Notes: a model not told the origin generated them from the sequence alone. DNA of 64,000 nt from Rufibacter radiotolerans (GCF_001078055.1 NZ_CP010777.1:236408-300407); one strand, 5' to 3'. Numbered from the stretch's first letter, positions 35,782 to 46,053 are shown. Numbers and translations are program-made.

Positions 35782-35843
35782 CACTCCCGAAAAATGAACC
35801 CATTTAGCGGATTAATAATTAATTGTTTAAATAAAAAAGTAGA

Positions 35844-36464
35844 ATGCCTGGAATTATCGGTAAGAAAATCGGAATGACAAGCCTCTTCACTCCTGAAGGG
35901 AAGAGCGTGGCCTGTACTTTGATTCAAGCAGGACCATGCGTAGTAACTCAGGTTAAGACGCAAGAAACAGACGGCTATACAGCTGTTCAGCTTGGGTACG
36001 GAGAGAAGAAAGTGAAAAGAGTAAGCAAAGCGCTTGCTGGTCACTTCGCGAAAGCCAACACCACTGCTAAAAAGAAATTAGTAGAATTCAGACTGGAAGA
36101 TGTAGCTTCTTTCTCTTTAGGAGATGAGGTAAATGTAAACCTGTTTGAGGAAGGTGAATTCGTAGATGTAGTAGGTACCTCTAAAGGTAAAGGTTTCCAA
36201 GGGGTTGTAAAGCGTTACAACTTTGCTGGTGTGGGTGGACAAACCCACGGTCAGCATAACAGAGCCCGTCACCCTGGTTCCATTGGTGCTTGTTCATGGC
36301 CATCCAGAGTATTCAAAGGAATGCGTATGGCTGGTAGAATGGGTGGAGACCGCGTGAAGATTCAAAACCTACGCATTCTGCGTGTGATGCCTGAGCAAAA
36401 CGTATTAGTAGTTAGCGGATCTATCCCTGGTGCTAAAAATTCATTTATTGTAGTTGAGAAATAA
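35844..36464 (+). CDS. rplC: 50S ribosomal protein L3
   Basis: Early 50S assembly protein near the peptidyl transferase centre. It has 206 residues. Features are [15 protein letters not shown] at the start, the loop [32 protein letters not shown] (read from about 120), and [13 protein letters not shown]. It is the first gene of the S10-spc-alpha run because rpsJ is detached. Confidence 0.98.
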   Translation: MPGIIGKKIGMTSLFTPEGKSVACTLIQAGPCVVTQVKTQETDGYTAVQLGYGEKKVKRVSKALAGHFAKANTTAKKKLVEFRLEDVASFSLGDEVNVNLFEEGEFVDVVGTSKGKGFQGVVKRYNFAGVGGQTHGQHNRARHPGSIGACSWPSRVFKGMRMAGRMGGDRVKIQNLRILRVMPEQNVLVVSGSIPGAKNSFIVVEK

Positions 36465-36465
36465 G

Positions 36466-37098
36466 ATGGAGCTATCAGTTTTCAATAGTAAAGGTGAAGA
36501 TACCGGAAGGAAAGTAACCCTTCCTGAGTCGGTGTTCGGCGTTGAGCCAAACGAGCACGCGATGTATCTGGATGTAAAGCAGTATTTAGCTAACCAACGC
36601 CAGGGTACGCACAAATCAAAAGAGCGTGCAGAGGTTGCTGGTTCAACAAAGAAGATCAAGCGTCAAAAGGGTACTGGTGGAGCCAGAGCTGGTTCTATGA
36701 AGTCTCCTGTATTTATTGGTGGTGGCCGCGTATTTGGACCAAGACCAAGAAACTATAGCTTCAAACTGAATAAGAAGTTGAAAGCATTGGCCAGATTATC
36801 TGCCCTTTCAACCTTAGCAAAAGATGAGCGTCTGGTTTTAGTTGATAACCTGAACATAGATTCTCCAAAAACAAAAAGCTTCGCTGCTGTATTGGCAGGA
36901 CTGAAAGTTGGAACGAGAAAGACTTTGGTAGTTACCAAGGAAGCAAATGCCAACGTGGTTCTTTCTAGCAGAAACTTAGCCAAAGTAAAAGTATCTACCC
37001 CGGGAGCTTTAACAACATATGATTTGTTAAACGCTGACAAAGTAGTTTGTTTAGAAGAGTCTCTTTCTGTTTTTGAAGAAATTTACGCAACGAAATAA
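36466..37098 (+). CDS. rplD: 50S ribosomal protein L4
   Basis: 50S protein lining the exit tunnel. It has 210 residues from the ATG at 36466; an in-frame ATG at 36454 lies inside rplC and would add four residues. The tunnel loop [19 protein letters not shown] and [13 protein letters not shown] (about 85-97) are intact. Its stop overlaps the rplW start by one base. Confidence 0.97.
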   Translation: MELSVFNSKGEDTGRKVTLPESVFGVEPNEHAMYLDVKQYLANQRQGTHKSKERAEVAGSTKKIKRQKGTGGARAGSMKSPVFIGGGRVFGPRPRNYSFKLNKKLKALARLSALSTLAKDERLVLVDNLNIDSPKTKSFAAVLAGLKVGTRKTLVVTKEANANVVLSSRNLAKVKVSTPGALTTYDLLNADKVVCLEESLSVFEEIYATK

Positions 37099-37385
37099 TG
37101 AGTATCCTGAAAAGACCATTATTGACGGAGAAGCTTACTGCTTTGAATGAAGTAGGTAAATATGCTTTTGAAGTTGATAGAAAAGCAAATAAGATTGAGA
37201 TCAAGAAAGCGATCCAGTCTCGTTATGGGGTAACAGTAGAGAAAATCTCTACCATGAGAACCCAAGGAAAACTAAAGTCTCGCAATACCAAATCTGGTGT
37301 TGTTACCGGGCGTACGGCATCCTCTAAGAAGGCGATTGTCACTTTGAAAGAAGGGGAAGTAATCGATTTCTATAGCGGTATATAA
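37098..37385 (+). CDS. rplW: 50S ribosomal protein L23
   Basis: Exit-port protein that docks trigger factor and SRP. It has 95 residues. [35 protein letters not shown] and a basic loop MRTQGKLKSRNTKSG fit the family. It is coupled to rplD by a one-base overlap. Confidence 0.97.
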   Translation: MSILKRPLLTEKLTALNEVGKYAFEVDRKANKIEIKKAIQSRYGVTVEKISTMRTQGKLKSRNTKSGVVTGRTASSKKAIVTLKEGEVIDFYSGI

Positions 37386-37397
37386 GCAAATAAAAGA

Positions 37398-38222
37398 ATG
37401 GCATTAAGAAAACTAAGACCAACAACACCAGGTCAAAGATTTAGAATTGCGCCAGCCTTCACTGAAATCACGAAGAGCGAGCCTGAGAAATCTTTGTTGG
37501 CATCCAAGAAAAAATCTGGTGGACGCAACAATTCAGGAAGAATGACCATGCGCTATACAGGCGGTGGGCACAAGCAAAGATTCCGTATCATTGATTTCAA
37601 AAGAACCAAGTACGGCGTTCCTGCAACTGTAAAAGCGATTGAGTACGATCCAAATAGAACAGCTCGCATTGCCTTGCTGTACTATGCAGATGGTGAGAAG
37701 ACCTACATCATTGCACCTGCAGGCTTGGCAGTAGATGCAGTAGTAGTGTCAGGACCTGGGGTAGCTCCAGAAGTTGGTAACGCGTTACCGCTTTCTGATA
37801 TTCCCCTGGGTACTATTGTTCACAACATTGAGTTAGCTCCAGGTCAAGGTGCAGTACTAGCAAGAAGCGCAGGATCATATGCGCAGCTGGTAGCCCGTGA
37901 AGGACGCTATGCTACCCTCAAGTTACCTTCTGGTGAGATGAGAATGGTACTGGTAAACTGTATGGCTACCGTAGGTACTGTTTCTAACGCAGACCATATG
38001 AACGTGAAGCTTGGAAAAGCTGGACGTAGCAGATGGATGGGTATCAGACCAAGAGTGAGAGGTGTTGCCATGAACCCAGTCGATCACCCAATGGGTGGTG
38101 GTGAAGGTAAGTCTTCAGGCGGTCACCCAAGATCCCGTAATGGTCTGTACGCGAAAGGTCAAAAGACCAGAAACAAAAATAAATTCTCTGAGAACCTGAT
38201 TGTTAATAGAAGGAAGAAATAA
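37398..38222 (+). CDS. rplB: 50S ribosomal protein L2
   Basis: Core 50S protein needed for subunit joining. It has 274 residues. [20 protein letters not shown] (about 41-60) and the C-terminal [20 protein letters not shown], containing the universally conserved His close to the peptidyl transferase centre, are complete. Confidence 0.98.
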   Translation: MALRKLRPTTPGQRFRIAPAFTEITKSEPEKSLLASKKKSGGRNNSGRMTMRYTGGGHKQRFRIIDFKRTKYGVPATVKAIEYDPNRTARIALLYYADGEKTYIIAPAGLAVDAVVVSGPGVAPEVGNALPLSDIPLGTIVHNIELAPGQGAVLARSAGSYAQLVAREGRYATLKLPSGEMRMVLVNCMATVGTVSNADHMNVKLGKAGRSRWMGIRPRVRGVAMNPVDHPMGGGEGKSSGGHPRSRNGLYAKGQKTRNKNKFSENLIVNRRKK

Positions 38223-38225
38223 GTA

Positions 38226-38504
38226 ATGGCAAGATCATTAAAAAAAGGGCCTTATATTGACTACAGGCTCGATAGAAAAGTGCAGACAATGGATGAGTCT
38301 GGAAAGAAAGCAGTGATCAAAACCTGGTCACGCCGTTCCATGATCTCCCCAGATTTCGTAGGTCATACGTTTGCTGTGCACAACGGGAACAAGTTTATTC
38401 CGGTGTATGTAACAGAAAACATGGTAGGTCACAAATTAGGCGAATTCGCTCCTACCCGAAACTTTAGAGGCCATATTGCTAAGAAAGATAAAGGTAAAAG
38501 ATAA
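38226..38504 (+). CDS. rpsS: 30S ribosomal protein S19
   Basis: 30S head protein forming a pair with S13. It has 92 residues. [37 protein letters not shown] and [13 protein letters not shown] are the family motifs. Its stop shares one base with the rplV start. Confidence 0.98.
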   Translation: MARSLKKGPYIDYRLDRKVQTMDESGKKAVIKTWSRRSMISPDFVGHTFAVHNGNKFIPVYVTENMVGHKLGEFAPTRNFRGHIAKKDKGKR

Positions 38505-38890
38505 TGGAAGCGGTTGCTAAATTAAACAATGTACCAAGCTCACCGCGTAAGATGAGACTGGTAGCGGACATGATCCGTGGTAAGAGAGTTACCCAAGCAT
38601 TAGGCTTGCTTAAGTTTACTGCAAATTCCGGCGCTCCTAAATTGGAGAAACTTCTTCTATCTGCCTTATCAAACTGGCAAGCAGCTAACGAAGATGCCCG
38701 CATTGAAGATGCTAATCTATATATCAAAGAGATTAGAGTAGATGAAGGAAAGATGCTGAAGCGCTTACGTCCTGCTCCTCAGGGCCGTGGCCACAGAATC
38801 AGAAAGAGATCTAACCACGTGACACTTGTGATTGATTCTAAAGTGGAAGCGGAGACAGTTGAAACATCTACCTCTAACGAAGCCAAATAG
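38504..38890 (+). CDS. rplV: 50S ribosomal protein L22
   Basis: Tunnel protein whose beta hairpin meets L4. It has 128 residues. [20 protein letters not shown] near the start and [21 protein letters not shown] in the hairpin are intact, with no macrolide-resistance type deletion visible. It overlaps rpsS by one base. Confidence 0.97.
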   Translation: MEAVAKLNNVPSSPRKMRLVADMIRGKRVTQALGLLKFTANSGAPKLEKLLLSALSNWQAANEDARIEDANLYIKEIRVDEGKMLKRLRPAPQGRGHRIRKRSNHVTLVIDSKVEAETVETSTSNEAK

Positions 38891-38895
38891 TTAAA

Positions 38896-39699
38896 ATGGG
38901 ACAAAAAGTTAATCCAGTAGGCCTAAGACTAGGTATTGTTAAAGGCTGGGACTCTAATTGGTTCGGAGGAAAGGATTTCGCTGAAAAGCTGATCGAAGAT
39001 GAAAAAATCCGTAAATACATCCTTGCCCGTATTCCAAAAGGAGGTATTTCCAAAATCATCATTGAGAGAACCCTTAAAAGGATCACCATCACCATCAACA
39101 CTGCCCGTCCAGGCGTAGTGATTGGAAAAGGTGGCCAAGAGGTTGATAAGATCAAAGAAGAGCTGAAGAAAATCACCAACAAGGATGTACAGATTAACAT
39201 CTTTGAAATTAAGCGCCCTGAACTGGATGCTAAATTGGTAGGTGAATCAGTAGCACAACAACTTCAGGCGCGTATCTCTTTCAGAAGAGCTATGAAACAA
39301 GCCATTGCTTCTGCTATCAGAGTGGGTGCAGAAGGTATCAAGATCCAAGTATCTGGCCGTTTAGGTGGAGCTGAAATGGCTCGTACTGAACATTACAAAG
39401 AAGGACGTACTCCTTTGCATACTTTGCGTGCTGATATTGATTATGCATTATCAGAAGCTCAGACCGTTTACGGTAAATTGGGTATCAAAGTGTGGATCTT
39501 CAAAGGAGAAGTTTTCGGTAAGCGTGACCTTTCTCCTAATGCTGGTCAACAAAGTGGTGGTCAATCTGCTGGTCCTCGTAACGAAAGAAGTGAGAGAGGC
39601 GGAAATGATCGCGGCGACCGTAGAGACAGCAACCGTAACAAACGCCCTGGTGATGGAACCCAGAAGCGTAGCGGTGGTGGACCTAACAAGCGCAAGTAG
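38896..39699 (+). CDS. rpsC: 30S ribosomal protein S3 with long basic tail
   Basis: mRNA-entry protein with helicase-like activity. The conserved body (1-210) has [13 protein letters not shown], the KH-domain [14 protein letters not shown] and [20 protein letters not shown]. From about residue 211 a 57-residue low-complexity tail rich in Gly, Arg, Asn and Ser follows, so the protein is 267 residues long. Similar tails occur in some Bacteroidota; their role is unknown. Confidence 0.97.
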   Translation: MGQKVNPVGLRLGIVKGWDSNWFGGKDFAEKLIEDEKIRKYILARIPKGGISKIIIERTLKRITITINTARPGVVIGKGGQEVDKIKEELKKITNKDVQINIFEIKRPELDAKLVGESVAQQLQARISFRRAMKQAIASAIRVGAEGIKIQVSGRLGGAEMARTEHYKEGRTPLHTLRADIDYALSEAQTVYGKLGIKVWIFKGEVFGKRDLSPNAGQQSGGQSAGPRNERSERGGNDRGDRRDSNRNKRPGDGTQKRSGGGPNKRK

Positions 39700-39726
39700 T
39701 TGTTCAACCTTTAGGTAATTTTAGAA

Positions 39727-40149
39727 ATGTTACAGCCAAAACGGACTAAATATAGAAAGATGCAAAAAGGCCGGGTGACCGGTCTTGCGCACAGAGGAAG
39801 CACAATCTCCTTTGGTTCTTTCGCCATTAAATCATTAGAAGCCTCCTGGATCACCAGCCGCCAGATTGAAGCGGCTCGTATCGCGATGACTCGTGCTATG
39901 AAACGTGAAGGCCAGGTATGGATTCGTATTTTCCCTGACAAACCTATCACAAAGAAGCCTGCAGAGGTTCGTATGGGTAAGGGTAAAGGATCTCCGGAGT
40001 ACTGGGTAGCCGTAGTTAAACCAGGTACCATTATGTTTGAATCTGATGGAGTATCTCTAGAAGTAGCTCAAGAGTCGTTGCGACTGGCTGCTCAGAAGCT
40101 ACCAGTTAGAACTAAATTTGTAGTACGTAGAGATTACGTTGAGAAATAG
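39727..40149 (+). CDS. rplP: 50S ribosomal protein L16
   Basis: A-site finger and tRNA-contact protein. It has 140 residues. [16 protein letters not shown], the basic segment [21 protein letters not shown] and [18 protein letters not shown] are conserved. A 27-nt spacer follows the S3 tail. Confidence 0.98.
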   Translation: MLQPKRTKYRKMQKGRVTGLAHRGSTISFGSFAIKSLEASWITSRQIEAARIAMTRAMKREGQVWIRIFPDKPITKKPAEVRMGKGKGSPEYWVAVVKPGTIMFESDGVSLEVAQESLRLAAQKLPVRTKFVVRRDYVEK

Positions 40150-40151
40150 TC

Positions 40152-40346
40152 ATGAAGCAATCAGAAATTAAAGCTCTTTCACTGAATGAAGTGAAAGAGC
40201 AACTTACCGCTGAGAGAAACAACTTGCAGAACCTGAAGTTCGCGCATGCTATTTCTCCCCTAGAGAACCCAATCAGAATTAAGCATACTAGAAAAACCAT
40301 CGCCAGACTAGAGACGCAATTGCGTTCTTTAGAGCTCAATGGCTAA
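40152..40346 (+). CDS. rpmC: 50S ribosomal protein L29
   Basis: Small helical-hairpin protein at the tunnel exit next to L23. It has 64 residues. The two helices contain [20 protein letters not shown] and the signature-like [18 protein letters not shown]. Confidence 0.96.
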   Translation: MKQSEIKALSLNEVKEQLTAERNNLQNLKFAHAISPLENPIRIKHTRKTIARLETQLRSLELNG

Positions 40347-40357
40347 ATAGAAAAACC

Positions 40358-40615
40358 ATGGAGACGAGAAATCTAAGAAAAGAAAAAACTGGACGCGTGG
40401 TAAGTAACAAGATGGACAAGTCCATTACTGTTATTGTTGAAAGCAAAGTGAAACACCCTATTTACGGGAAATTTGTTTCCAAGTCCAAGAAGTTCATGGC
40501 CCATGATGAGAACAATGACTGCGGTATCGGAGATACTGTCCGCATCATGGAGACTCGGCCATTGAGCAAAAACAAATGCTGGCGCTTAATTGAAATCGTA
40601 GAAAGAGCTAAATAA
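40358..40615 (+). CDS. rpsQ: 30S ribosomal protein S17
   Basis: OB-fold primary binder of 16S rRNA. It has 85 residues. [41 protein letters not shown] and [15 protein letters not shown] fit the family. It is 1 nt before rplN. Confidence 0.97.
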   Translation: METRNLRKEKTGRVVSNKMDKSITVIVESKVKHPIYGKFVSKSKKFMAHDENNDCGIGDTVRIMETRPLSKNKCWRLIEIVERAK

Positions 40616-40616
40616 G

Positions 40617-40985
40617 ATGATACAACAAGAATCAAGACTTACTGTTGCTGATAACAGCGGAGCAAAAGAGGTTCTGTGCATCCGGGTATTGGGTGGTACA
40701 GGCAAGAAATACGCCTCTGTGGGTGATAAAATTGTTGTTACCGTAAAATCTGCTCTTTCTTCCGGCAACGTTAAGAAAGGAACTGTTACCAAAGCGGTAA
40801 TTGTTCGGACCAAAAAAGAAGTTCGTCGTAAGGATGGATCTTATATTCGTTTTGATGATAATGCCGCGGTATTATTAAACAACAACGATGAGCCACGTGG
40901 TACGCGTATCTTTGGGCCAGTTGCCCGCGAGTTACGTGAAAGACAGTTTATGAAAATTGTTTCTTTGGCTCCTGAAGTATTATAA
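40617..40985 (+). CDS. rplN: 50S ribosomal protein L14
   Basis: Interface protein contacting 16S rRNA and the RsfS site. It has 122 residues. [20 protein letters not shown] at the start, [20 protein letters not shown] in the middle and [14 protein letters not shown] near the end are diagnostic. Confidence 0.98.
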   Translation: MIQQESRLTVADNSGAKEVLCIRVLGGTGKKYASVGDKIVVTVKSALSSGNVKKGTVTKAVIVRTKKEVRRKDGSYIRFDDNAAVLLNNNDEPRGTRIFGPVARELRERQFMKIVSLAPEVL

Positions 40986-41005
40986 ACACGAGAAGAGAAA
41001 ACAAG

Positions 41006-41329
41006 ATGTCAAAACATAAACTTCATGTGAAGAAAGGTGACACCGTAAAGGTGATCGCTGGTGATGATAAAGGAAAAACAGGAACTGTAACCTCTGTGCT
41101 TACTGAAAAGCAGAAAGTGGTTATTGAAGGGTTGAACCTAGTATCTAAGCACCAAAAGCCAAGCGCTAAAAATCCTAACGGAGGAATTGTGAAGCAGGAA
41201 GCTCCTATCCACGCCAGTAACGTGATGTTGGTAGAGCCGGCCACTAATGAAGCTACCCGTTCAGGAAAGAAGCTTAACAATGATGGTAAGCTACAACGTT
41301 ATTCCAAAAAAACTGGAAACTTAATCTAA
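41006..41329 (+). CDS. rplX: 50S ribosomal protein L24
   Basis: Assembly initiator binding the 5' end of 23S rRNA. It has 107 residues. The KOW motif [18 protein letters not shown] (about 9-26) and [21 protein letters not shown] are present. Confidence 0.97.
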   Translation: MSKHKLHVKKGDTVKVIAGDDKGKTGTVTSVLTEKQKVVIEGLNLVSKHQKPSAKNPNGGIVKQEAPIHASNVMLVEPATNEATRSGKKLNNDGKLQRYSKKTGNLI

Positions 41330-41330
41330 C

Positions 41331-41882
41331 ATGGCAGCTAGACTAAAAGATAAGTACACAAAAGAGATCGTTCCTGCATTGAAAGAGAAATTTCAATACA
41401 AGAGCATCATGCAAGTGCCAAAGATTACAAAAATCAGCATTAACAGAGGTATTGGTAATGCGGTGGCTGATAAGAAACTGGTGGATATTGGAGTAGACGA
41501 ACTCACTATCATTGCAGGTCAGAAAGCAGTTCAAACCAAAGCTAAGAACTCAATCTCAAACTTTAAGTTGAGAGAAGGTATGCCAATTGGTGCACGTGTT
41601 ACCTTGCGTGGCGAGAGAATGTATGAATTCCTTGACCGTTTGGTAACAATCGCCCTTCCACGGGTTCGTGACTTCAAAGGTATCAATGATAAAGGCTTTG
41701 ACGGACGTGGTAACTACACCTTAGGGGTAAAAGAGCAAATAATATTCCCTGAGATCAGCATTGACAAAATTAAGTCTATCGCTGGTATGGACATCACTTT
41801 CGTTACTACTGCTTCTACAGATGAAGAAAGCCTGGAGTTATTGAAAGCCTTTGGTTTACCTTTCGCAAATTTAAAGAAATAA
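41331..41882 (+). CDS. rplE: 50S ribosomal protein L5
   Basis: Binds 5S rRNA in the central protuberance. It has 183 residues. [41 protein letters not shown] and the C-terminal [20 protein letters not shown] are conserved. The gene starts 1 nt after rplX. Confidence 0.98.
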   Translation: MAARLKDKYTKEIVPALKEKFQYKSIMQVPKITKISINRGIGNAVADKKLVDIGVDELTIIAGQKAVQTKAKNSISNFKLREGMPIGARVTLRGERMYEFLDRLVTIALPRVRDFKGINDKGFDGRGNYTLGVKEQIIFPEISIDKIKSIAGMDITFVTTASTDEESLELLKAFGLPFANLKK

Positions 41883-41886
41883 TAAA

Positions 41887-42156
41887 ATGGCTAAAGAATC
41901 AGCAAAAGCAAGAGAGCTCAAGAGACAAAAGTTAGTAGCGAAGTATGCTGCTAAGAGAGCTCAGTTAAAAGCTGCTGGCGATTATGAAGCTCTAGATAAA
42001 TTGCCTAAAGACGCCTCTCCAGTACGTTTACACAACAGATGTAAATTGACCGGAAGACCAAGAGGTTATATGAGGAAGTTTGGCATCTCTCGCGTTACAT
42101 TCAGAGAGATGGCTTCTGCCGGCAAGATTCCTGGGGTAACGAAGGCTAGTTGGTAA
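41887..42156 (+). CDS. rpsN: 30S ribosomal protein S14 (zinc-free form)
   Basis: 30S head protein. The 89-residue C-minus type is evident: the region that carries two CxxC pairs in zinc-binding S14 here reads [20 protein letters not shown], with a single Cys. [24 protein letters not shown] closes the protein. An 86-nt spacer with a promoter box follows before rpsH. Confidence 0.97.
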   Translation: MAKESAKARELKRQKLVAKYAAKRAQLKAAGDYEALDKLPKDASPVRLHNRCKLTGRPRGYMRKFGISRVTFREMASAGKIPGVTKASW

Positions 42157-42195
42157 TTATTACTCCTATCATTATTATAGTTAGGAAAACATTAG

Positions 42196-42203
42196 TATCT
42201 TTG
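42196..42203 (+). promoter_or_regulatory. Internal -7 box TATCTTTG before rpsH
   Basis: A perfect TAnnTTTG match in the 86-nt rpsN-rpsH spacer, 39 nt before the ATG. It could give extra transcription of the second half of the ribosomal cluster. No clear -33 TTTG was seen. Confidence 0.5.
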
Positions 42204-42242
42204 CGGCTCCTTAAAAAGAGCGGAATCTAAAATTATAGTCTA

Positions 42243-42641
42243 ATGCATTCAGATCCGATAGCAGATTATTTAACTAGACTACGGAATGCCATCAAGGCAA
42301 ATCACCGTGTAGTTGAAATTCCGGCTAGCAAAATAAAGAAAGAATTAACCAAAGTTCTCTACGAGAAAGGTTACATTCAGAGTTACAAGTTCGATGATAG
42401 TTCAATTCAGGGCACCATTAAAATTGCCTTGAAGTATGATCCAGCTACCAAGCAATCTGCTATCGTGAAACTTGAAAGAGTCAGTAAGCCGGGACTCCGT
42501 AAGTATGTGCATCTTGATGAGATGCCACGTGTGTTGAATGGATATGGTGTAGCCATTCTGTCAACCTCAAAAGGTGTCATCACTAACAAAGAGGCTGTTG
42601 GCCTTAATGTAGGGGGTGAAGTATTATGTTACGTGTATTAA
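42243..42641 (+). CDS. rpsH: 30S ribosomal protein S8
   Basis: Primary 16S binder and, in E. coli, the repressor of the spc operon. It has 132 residues. The start DPIADYLTRLRNAIKANH and the C-terminal NGYGVAILSTSKGVITNKEA (about 98-117) are typical. Confidence 0.98.
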   Translation: MHSDPIADYLTRLRNAIKANHRVVEIPASKIKKELTKVLYEKGYIQSYKFDDSSIQGTIKIALKYDPATKQSAIVKLERVSKPGLRKYVHLDEMPRVLNGYGVAILSTSKGVITNKEAVGLNVGGEVLCYVY

Positions 42642-42651
42642 TTAAGTAGAG

Positions 42652-43206
42652 ATGTCACGGATAGGAAAACTGCCCATCACGCTCCCACAAGGTGTTGAGG
42701 TGTTGGTAAACCAGGATAACCTGGTAACAGTGAAAGGACCTAAAGGAACACTTACTGCTCAAGTTGATACTGATATTAGTATTGCTGTGGAGGATGGGGT
42801 TCTTACTGTAACTCGTCCTACTGAACAAAAGCGTCACAAGGCCCTTCACGGATTATACCGCTCTATCATCAATAACATGATAATTGGTGTTAGCACCGGT
42901 TACAAAATGTCTCTTGAATTGGTAGGTGTAGGTTTCAAAGCTACTACGGTAGGCCAAAACCTTGAGTTAGCCCTTGGATATTCGCATAATATCTATGTTG
43001 GTTTACCTCCTGAAATTTCTGCAAACGCAGTTACTGAAAAAGGTAAGGCACCTGTTATCCACTTAGAAGGAATTGATAAGCAGTTGATTGGCCAGGTAGC
43101 CGCTAAGATCCGCTCGTTACGGAAAGTTGAGCCTTACAAAGGTAAAGGTATCCGTTTTGTGGGTGAGGTTGTTAGAAGAAAAGCTGGTAAAACTGCTTCT
43201 AAATAA
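42652..43206 (+). CDS. rplF: 50S ribosomal protein L6
   Basis: Binds near the sarcin-ricin loop. It has 184 residues in two repeated domains: [19 protein letters not shown] (first) and [16 protein letters not shown] at the end, with [14 protein letters not shown] as the family signature. Confidence 0.98.
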   Translation: MSRIGKLPITLPQGVEVLVNQDNLVTVKGPKGTLTAQVDTDISIAVEDGVLTVTRPTEQKRHKALHGLYRSIINNMIIGVSTGYKMSLELVGVGFKATTVGQNLELALGYSHNIYVGLPPEISANAVTEKGKAPVIHLEGIDKQLIGQVAAKIRSLRKVEPYKGKGIRFVGEVVRRKAGKTASK

Positions 43207-43214
43207 GAAAGAAA

Positions 43215-43568
43215 ATGGCATTCGATAAAGCAAAAAGAAGACTGAGAATCCGTCGCAGTATCCGTAATAAGGTTTCTGGAACGGCTCAGCGTCCACGTCT
43301 GTCTATCTTCAGAAGCAATAAGTTTATTTATGCTCAGCTGATTGATGATGTGAATGGAGTTACATTAGCAAGTTCTTCATCTGCTACCACTGAAGGAACC
43401 TCATCTTCTACTAAGATAGAGTCTTCTTCTTCTGTTGGTCGTGATATTGCAGCTAAAGCCCTGGAAAACGGTATTACTGAAGTTGTTTTTGACAGAGGTG
43501 GTTACCTGTATCACGGTAGAGTTAAATCATTGGCAGAAGGGGCTCGTGAAGCGGGTCTTAAATTCTAA
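43215..43568 (+). CDS. rplR: 50S ribosomal protein L18
   Basis: 5S rRNA binder. It has 117 residues. [26 protein letters not shown] start, [20 protein letters not shown] and the C-terminal [20 protein letters not shown] are conserved. A serine-rich insertion ([16 protein letters not shown], about 57-72) replaces the short loop of other species. Confidence 0.97.
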   Translation: MAFDKAKRRLRIRRSIRNKVSGTAQRPRLSIFRSNKFIYAQLIDDVNGVTLASSSSATTEGTSSSTKIESSSSVGRDIAAKALENGITEVVFDRGGYLYHGRVKSLAEGAREAGLKF

Positions 43569-43572
43569 GAAC

Positions 43573-44091
43573 ATGTCTAAATTAAATATCAGAAGCATCA
43601 AAGCAAGCGAAATCGAGCTGAAAGAGCGCGTTGTAGCTATCAACCGTGTTGCCAAAGTGGTAAAGGGCGGTAGAAGATTCAGCTTCTCTGCCATTGTGGT
43701 AGTAGGTGATGGTAATGGTGTGGTTGGCTATGGCTTAGGTAAAGCCAATGAGGTAACTGATGCTATTGCCAAAGGAATTGATGATGCTAAAAAGAACCTG
43801 GTACGTGTACCAATGTTCAAGCACACTGTTCCTCACTCCATGGAAGGTAAATTCTCTGGTGGCTTTGTATTGATCAAGCCAGCCGCAGCCGGTACCGGTG
43901 TAATTGCTGGTGGTGCTATGCGTGCTGTCTTTGAAAGTGCCGGGATCAAAGATGTTTTGGCTAAGTCTAAAGGATCTTCTAACCCGCACAACGTGGTGAA
44001 GGCTACCTTTGACGCTCTGTCAAAAATGCGTGATCCATTGGTAGTTGCTCAGCAACGTGGAATCAGTTTACAACGTGTATTCAACGGGTAA
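43573..44091 (+). CDS. rpsE: 30S ribosomal protein S5
   Basis: Accuracy and mRNA-channel protein. The 172-residue start at 43573 ([20 protein letters not shown]) lies just after the rplR stop; in-frame ATGs upstream sit inside rplR and are rejected. [40 protein letters not shown] and [19 protein letters not shown] are family motifs. Confidence 0.97.
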   Translation: MSKLNIRSIKASEIELKERVVAINRVAKVVKGGRRFSFSAIVVVGDGNGVVGYGLGKANEVTDAIAKGIDDAKKNLVRVPMFKHTVPHSMEGKFSGGFVLIKPAAAGTGVIAGGAMRAVFESAGIKDVLAKSKGSSNPHNVVKATFDALSKMRDPLVVAQQRGISLQRVFNG

Positions 44092-44093
44092 TT

Positions 44094-44273
44094 ATGGCAA
44101 GTGTAGAAATCACCCAGATCCAAAGTATTATTGATCGTCCAGAAAGACAAAAGAGAACCATGAAGGCTCTTGGTCTTGGTAAAATCAATAAGACTGTAAC
44201 AAAAGAGTTAACCCCTCAGATAGCTGGAATGGTTAACCGCGTACAACATTTAGTATCGATTAAGGAGGTCTAA
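44094..44273 (+). CDS. rpmD: 50S ribosomal protein L30
   Basis: A 59-residue protein reading MASVEITQIQSIIDRPERQ, then a helix with MKALGLGKINKTVTKEL and the end RVQHLVSIKEV. It follows rpsE by 2 nt and precedes rplO by 1 nt, the standard place for L30. Its last codons also encode the ribosome-binding site of rplO. Confidence 0.95.
   Translation: MASVEITQIQSIIDRPERQKRTMKALGLGKINKTVTKELTPQIAGMVNRVQHLVSIKEV
44262..44269 (+). promoter_or_regulatory. Strong Shine-Dalgarno site of rplO
   Basis: AAGGAGGT, 5 nt before the rplO ATG and within the final codons of rpmD. This is striking because most starts here lack such a site. Confidence 0.6.
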
Positions 44274-44274
44274 A

Positions 44275-44721
44275 ATGAATTTAAGTAATTTAAAACCTGC
44301 AGAAGGTTCTACAAAGAACCGAAAAAGAATTGGTCGCGGTACCGGTTCTGGTAGAGGTGGTACTTCTACCCGCGGACATAAAGGAGCTAAATCTCGCTCA
44401 GGATATTCATCTAAAGCAGGTTTTGAAGGGGGTCAGATGCCTTTGGTACGCCGTGTTCCTAAATTCGGTTTCAAGAACATCAATCGGGTAGAGTATACTG
44501 CTGTTAACCTTGATGTACTTCAGAATCTTAGCGCCAAATCTGGTTCTGCTGTTATTGACTTTGCGGTTCTTCGTGAAAACGGATTAGCCTCTAAAAACGA
44601 TAACATCAAAATCTTAGGAAGAGGTGAATTAACTGCTGCTATTGAAGTGCATGCGCATGCATTCTCCCAAACTGCAGTAGAAGCAATTGAAAAAGCAGGC
44701 GGCAAGGTTGTGACTCTGTAA
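44275..44721 (+). CDS. rplO: 50S ribosomal protein L15
   Basis: Late-assembly 50S protein. It has 148 residues. The basic glycine-rich N-terminus GRGTGSGRGGTSTRGHKGAK and FEGGQMPLVRRVPKFGF (about 51-67) are diagnostic. It is preceded by an unusually good Shine-Dalgarno site. Confidence 0.98.
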   Translation: MNLSNLKPAEGSTKNRKRIGRGTGSGRGGTSTRGHKGAKSRSGYSSKAGFEGGQMPLVRRVPKFGFKNINRVEYTAVNLDVLQNLSAKSGSAVIDFAVLRENGLASKNDNIKILGRGELTAAIEVHAHAFSQTAVEAIEKAGGKVVTL

Positions 44722-44724
44722 CAG

Positions 44725-46050
44725 ATGAAGAAGCTGATTACTACGATTAAGAATATTTTTGCGATTGAAGATTTGCGAGTAAGAATCCTAAATACTTTAG
44801 GATTCATCGCAATTTTCAGATTAGGTTCCTATGTAGTTCTTCCTGGTATTGATCCCAATCAATTGAAAGGTAGCACACAAGGGATATTAGGACTTCTTGA
44901 CGCATTTCTAGGGGGAGCATTTAGCAATGCTTCCATCTTTGCGTTAGGCATCATGCCCTATATTTCTGCTTCCATCGTTTTACAGCTTCTAACCATTGCA
45001 GTTCCTTATTTCCAGAAATTGCAGAAGGAGGGAGAGTCTGGCCGTAAGAAGATAAACCAGTACACCCGGGTATTAACTATTGTTATCACTTTAGCACAAT
45101 CGGTTGGTTTCTTGGCCACCATTAATGCAGGAGCTATTAGCCCGGCAGTTGCAGGACCTCTGTTCACAATTTCTTCTATGATCATCCTGACGGCTGGAAC
45201 TATGTTCTGTATGTGGTTAGGGGAGAAGATTACAGATAAAGGGATTGGTAACGGTATTTCCATGTTGATCATGATTGGTATCGTTTCCCGCCTACCAGGT
45301 GCATTAGTAGGGGAAGCCCTTGCCTTGGGTCTTGGTAAATCCTTAATCTTTATCATTGAGCTTATTGTTCTGTTCTTTGTGGTAATGAGTGTGGTAATGC
45401 TCACCCAAGCCATTAGAAGAATACCAGTTCAATATGCTAAGCAGGTGGGAGGTAGTGCATCATTACAAGCAGGTCAGCGTCAATTCATTCCTTTGAAAGT
45501 AAACGCTGCTGGTGTTATGCCTATCATATTCGCTCAGTCATTGATGTTCTTGCCTGGTATGATTGCCTCTTTCTGGAGAAATGAAAGTGATATGGCCAAC
45601 GAGATCGGGAATGTTTTCTCTGATTATACCTCTTGGCAGTATAACCTTTCTTTTGCGGTATTGATCATCGTATTTACGTTCTTTTATACGGCTATCAGTG
45701 TTAACCCCAATCAAATCTCTGATGATTTGAAAAGAAGTGGTGGTTTTGTGCCCGGTGTGAAACCAGGTATTGCTACCTCAGAATACATTGACGAAGTATT
45801 AACCCGTATTACCTTCCCTGGTGCCTTGTTCTTGGCGGTAGTAGCTATTTTGCCTTCTATTGCCATGTTATTTGGAATCACCAGAGAGTTCGCCGCTTTC
45901 TTTGGAGGTACTTCCCTCATCATTCTTGTAGGGGTGGTATTAGATACCTTGAACCAAATTGAGAGCTATTTGTTAATGCGTCATTATGACGGAATGATGA
46001 AATCTGGTAAACTCAGAGGACGTTCTAAAAATATAGCCGTTGCTTCCTAA
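44725..46050 (+). CDS. secY: Preprotein translocase subunit SecY
   Basis: Channel subunit of the Sec translocon in the inner membrane. It has 441 residues with ten predicted transmembrane helices. LGIMPYISASIVLQLL (helix 2 region) and the C-terminal cytoplasmic loop NPNQISDDLKRSGGFVPGVKPG (from about residue 327) are conserved. It lies between rplO and map, both 3 nt away. Confidence 0.98.
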   Translation: MKKLITTIKNIFAIEDLRVRILNTLGFIAIFRLGSYVVLPGIDPNQLKGSTQGILGLLDAFLGGAFSNASIFALGIMPYISASIVLQLLTIAVPYFQKLQKEGESGRKKINQYTRVLTIVITLAQSVGFLATINAGAISPAVAGPLFTISSMIILTAGTMFCMWLGEKITDKGIGNGISMLIMIGIVSRLPGALVGEALALGLGKSLIFIIELIVLFFVVMSVVMLTQAIRRIPVQYAKQVGGSASLQAGQRQFIPLKVNAAGVMPIIFAQSLMFLPGMIASFWRNESDMANEIGNVFSDYTSWQYNLSFAVLIIVFTFFYTAISVNPNQISDDLKRSGGFVPGVKPGIATSEYIDEVLTRITFPGALFLAVVAILPSIAMLFGITREFAAFFGGTSLIILVGVVLDTLNQIESYLLMRHYDGMMKSGKLRGRSKNIAVAS

Positions 46051-46053
46051 GGA

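Larger units (their letters stand above)
35428..35843. other. 416-bp spacer splitting rpsJ from rplC
   Basis: Gene-free. It holds in order a terminator (35443-35476), two palindrome-family copies (35497-35534 and 35598-35635), an A+T-rich stretch and a candidate promoter for rplC near 35751-35781. No small gene was found on either strand with protein-like features. Confidence 0.7.
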
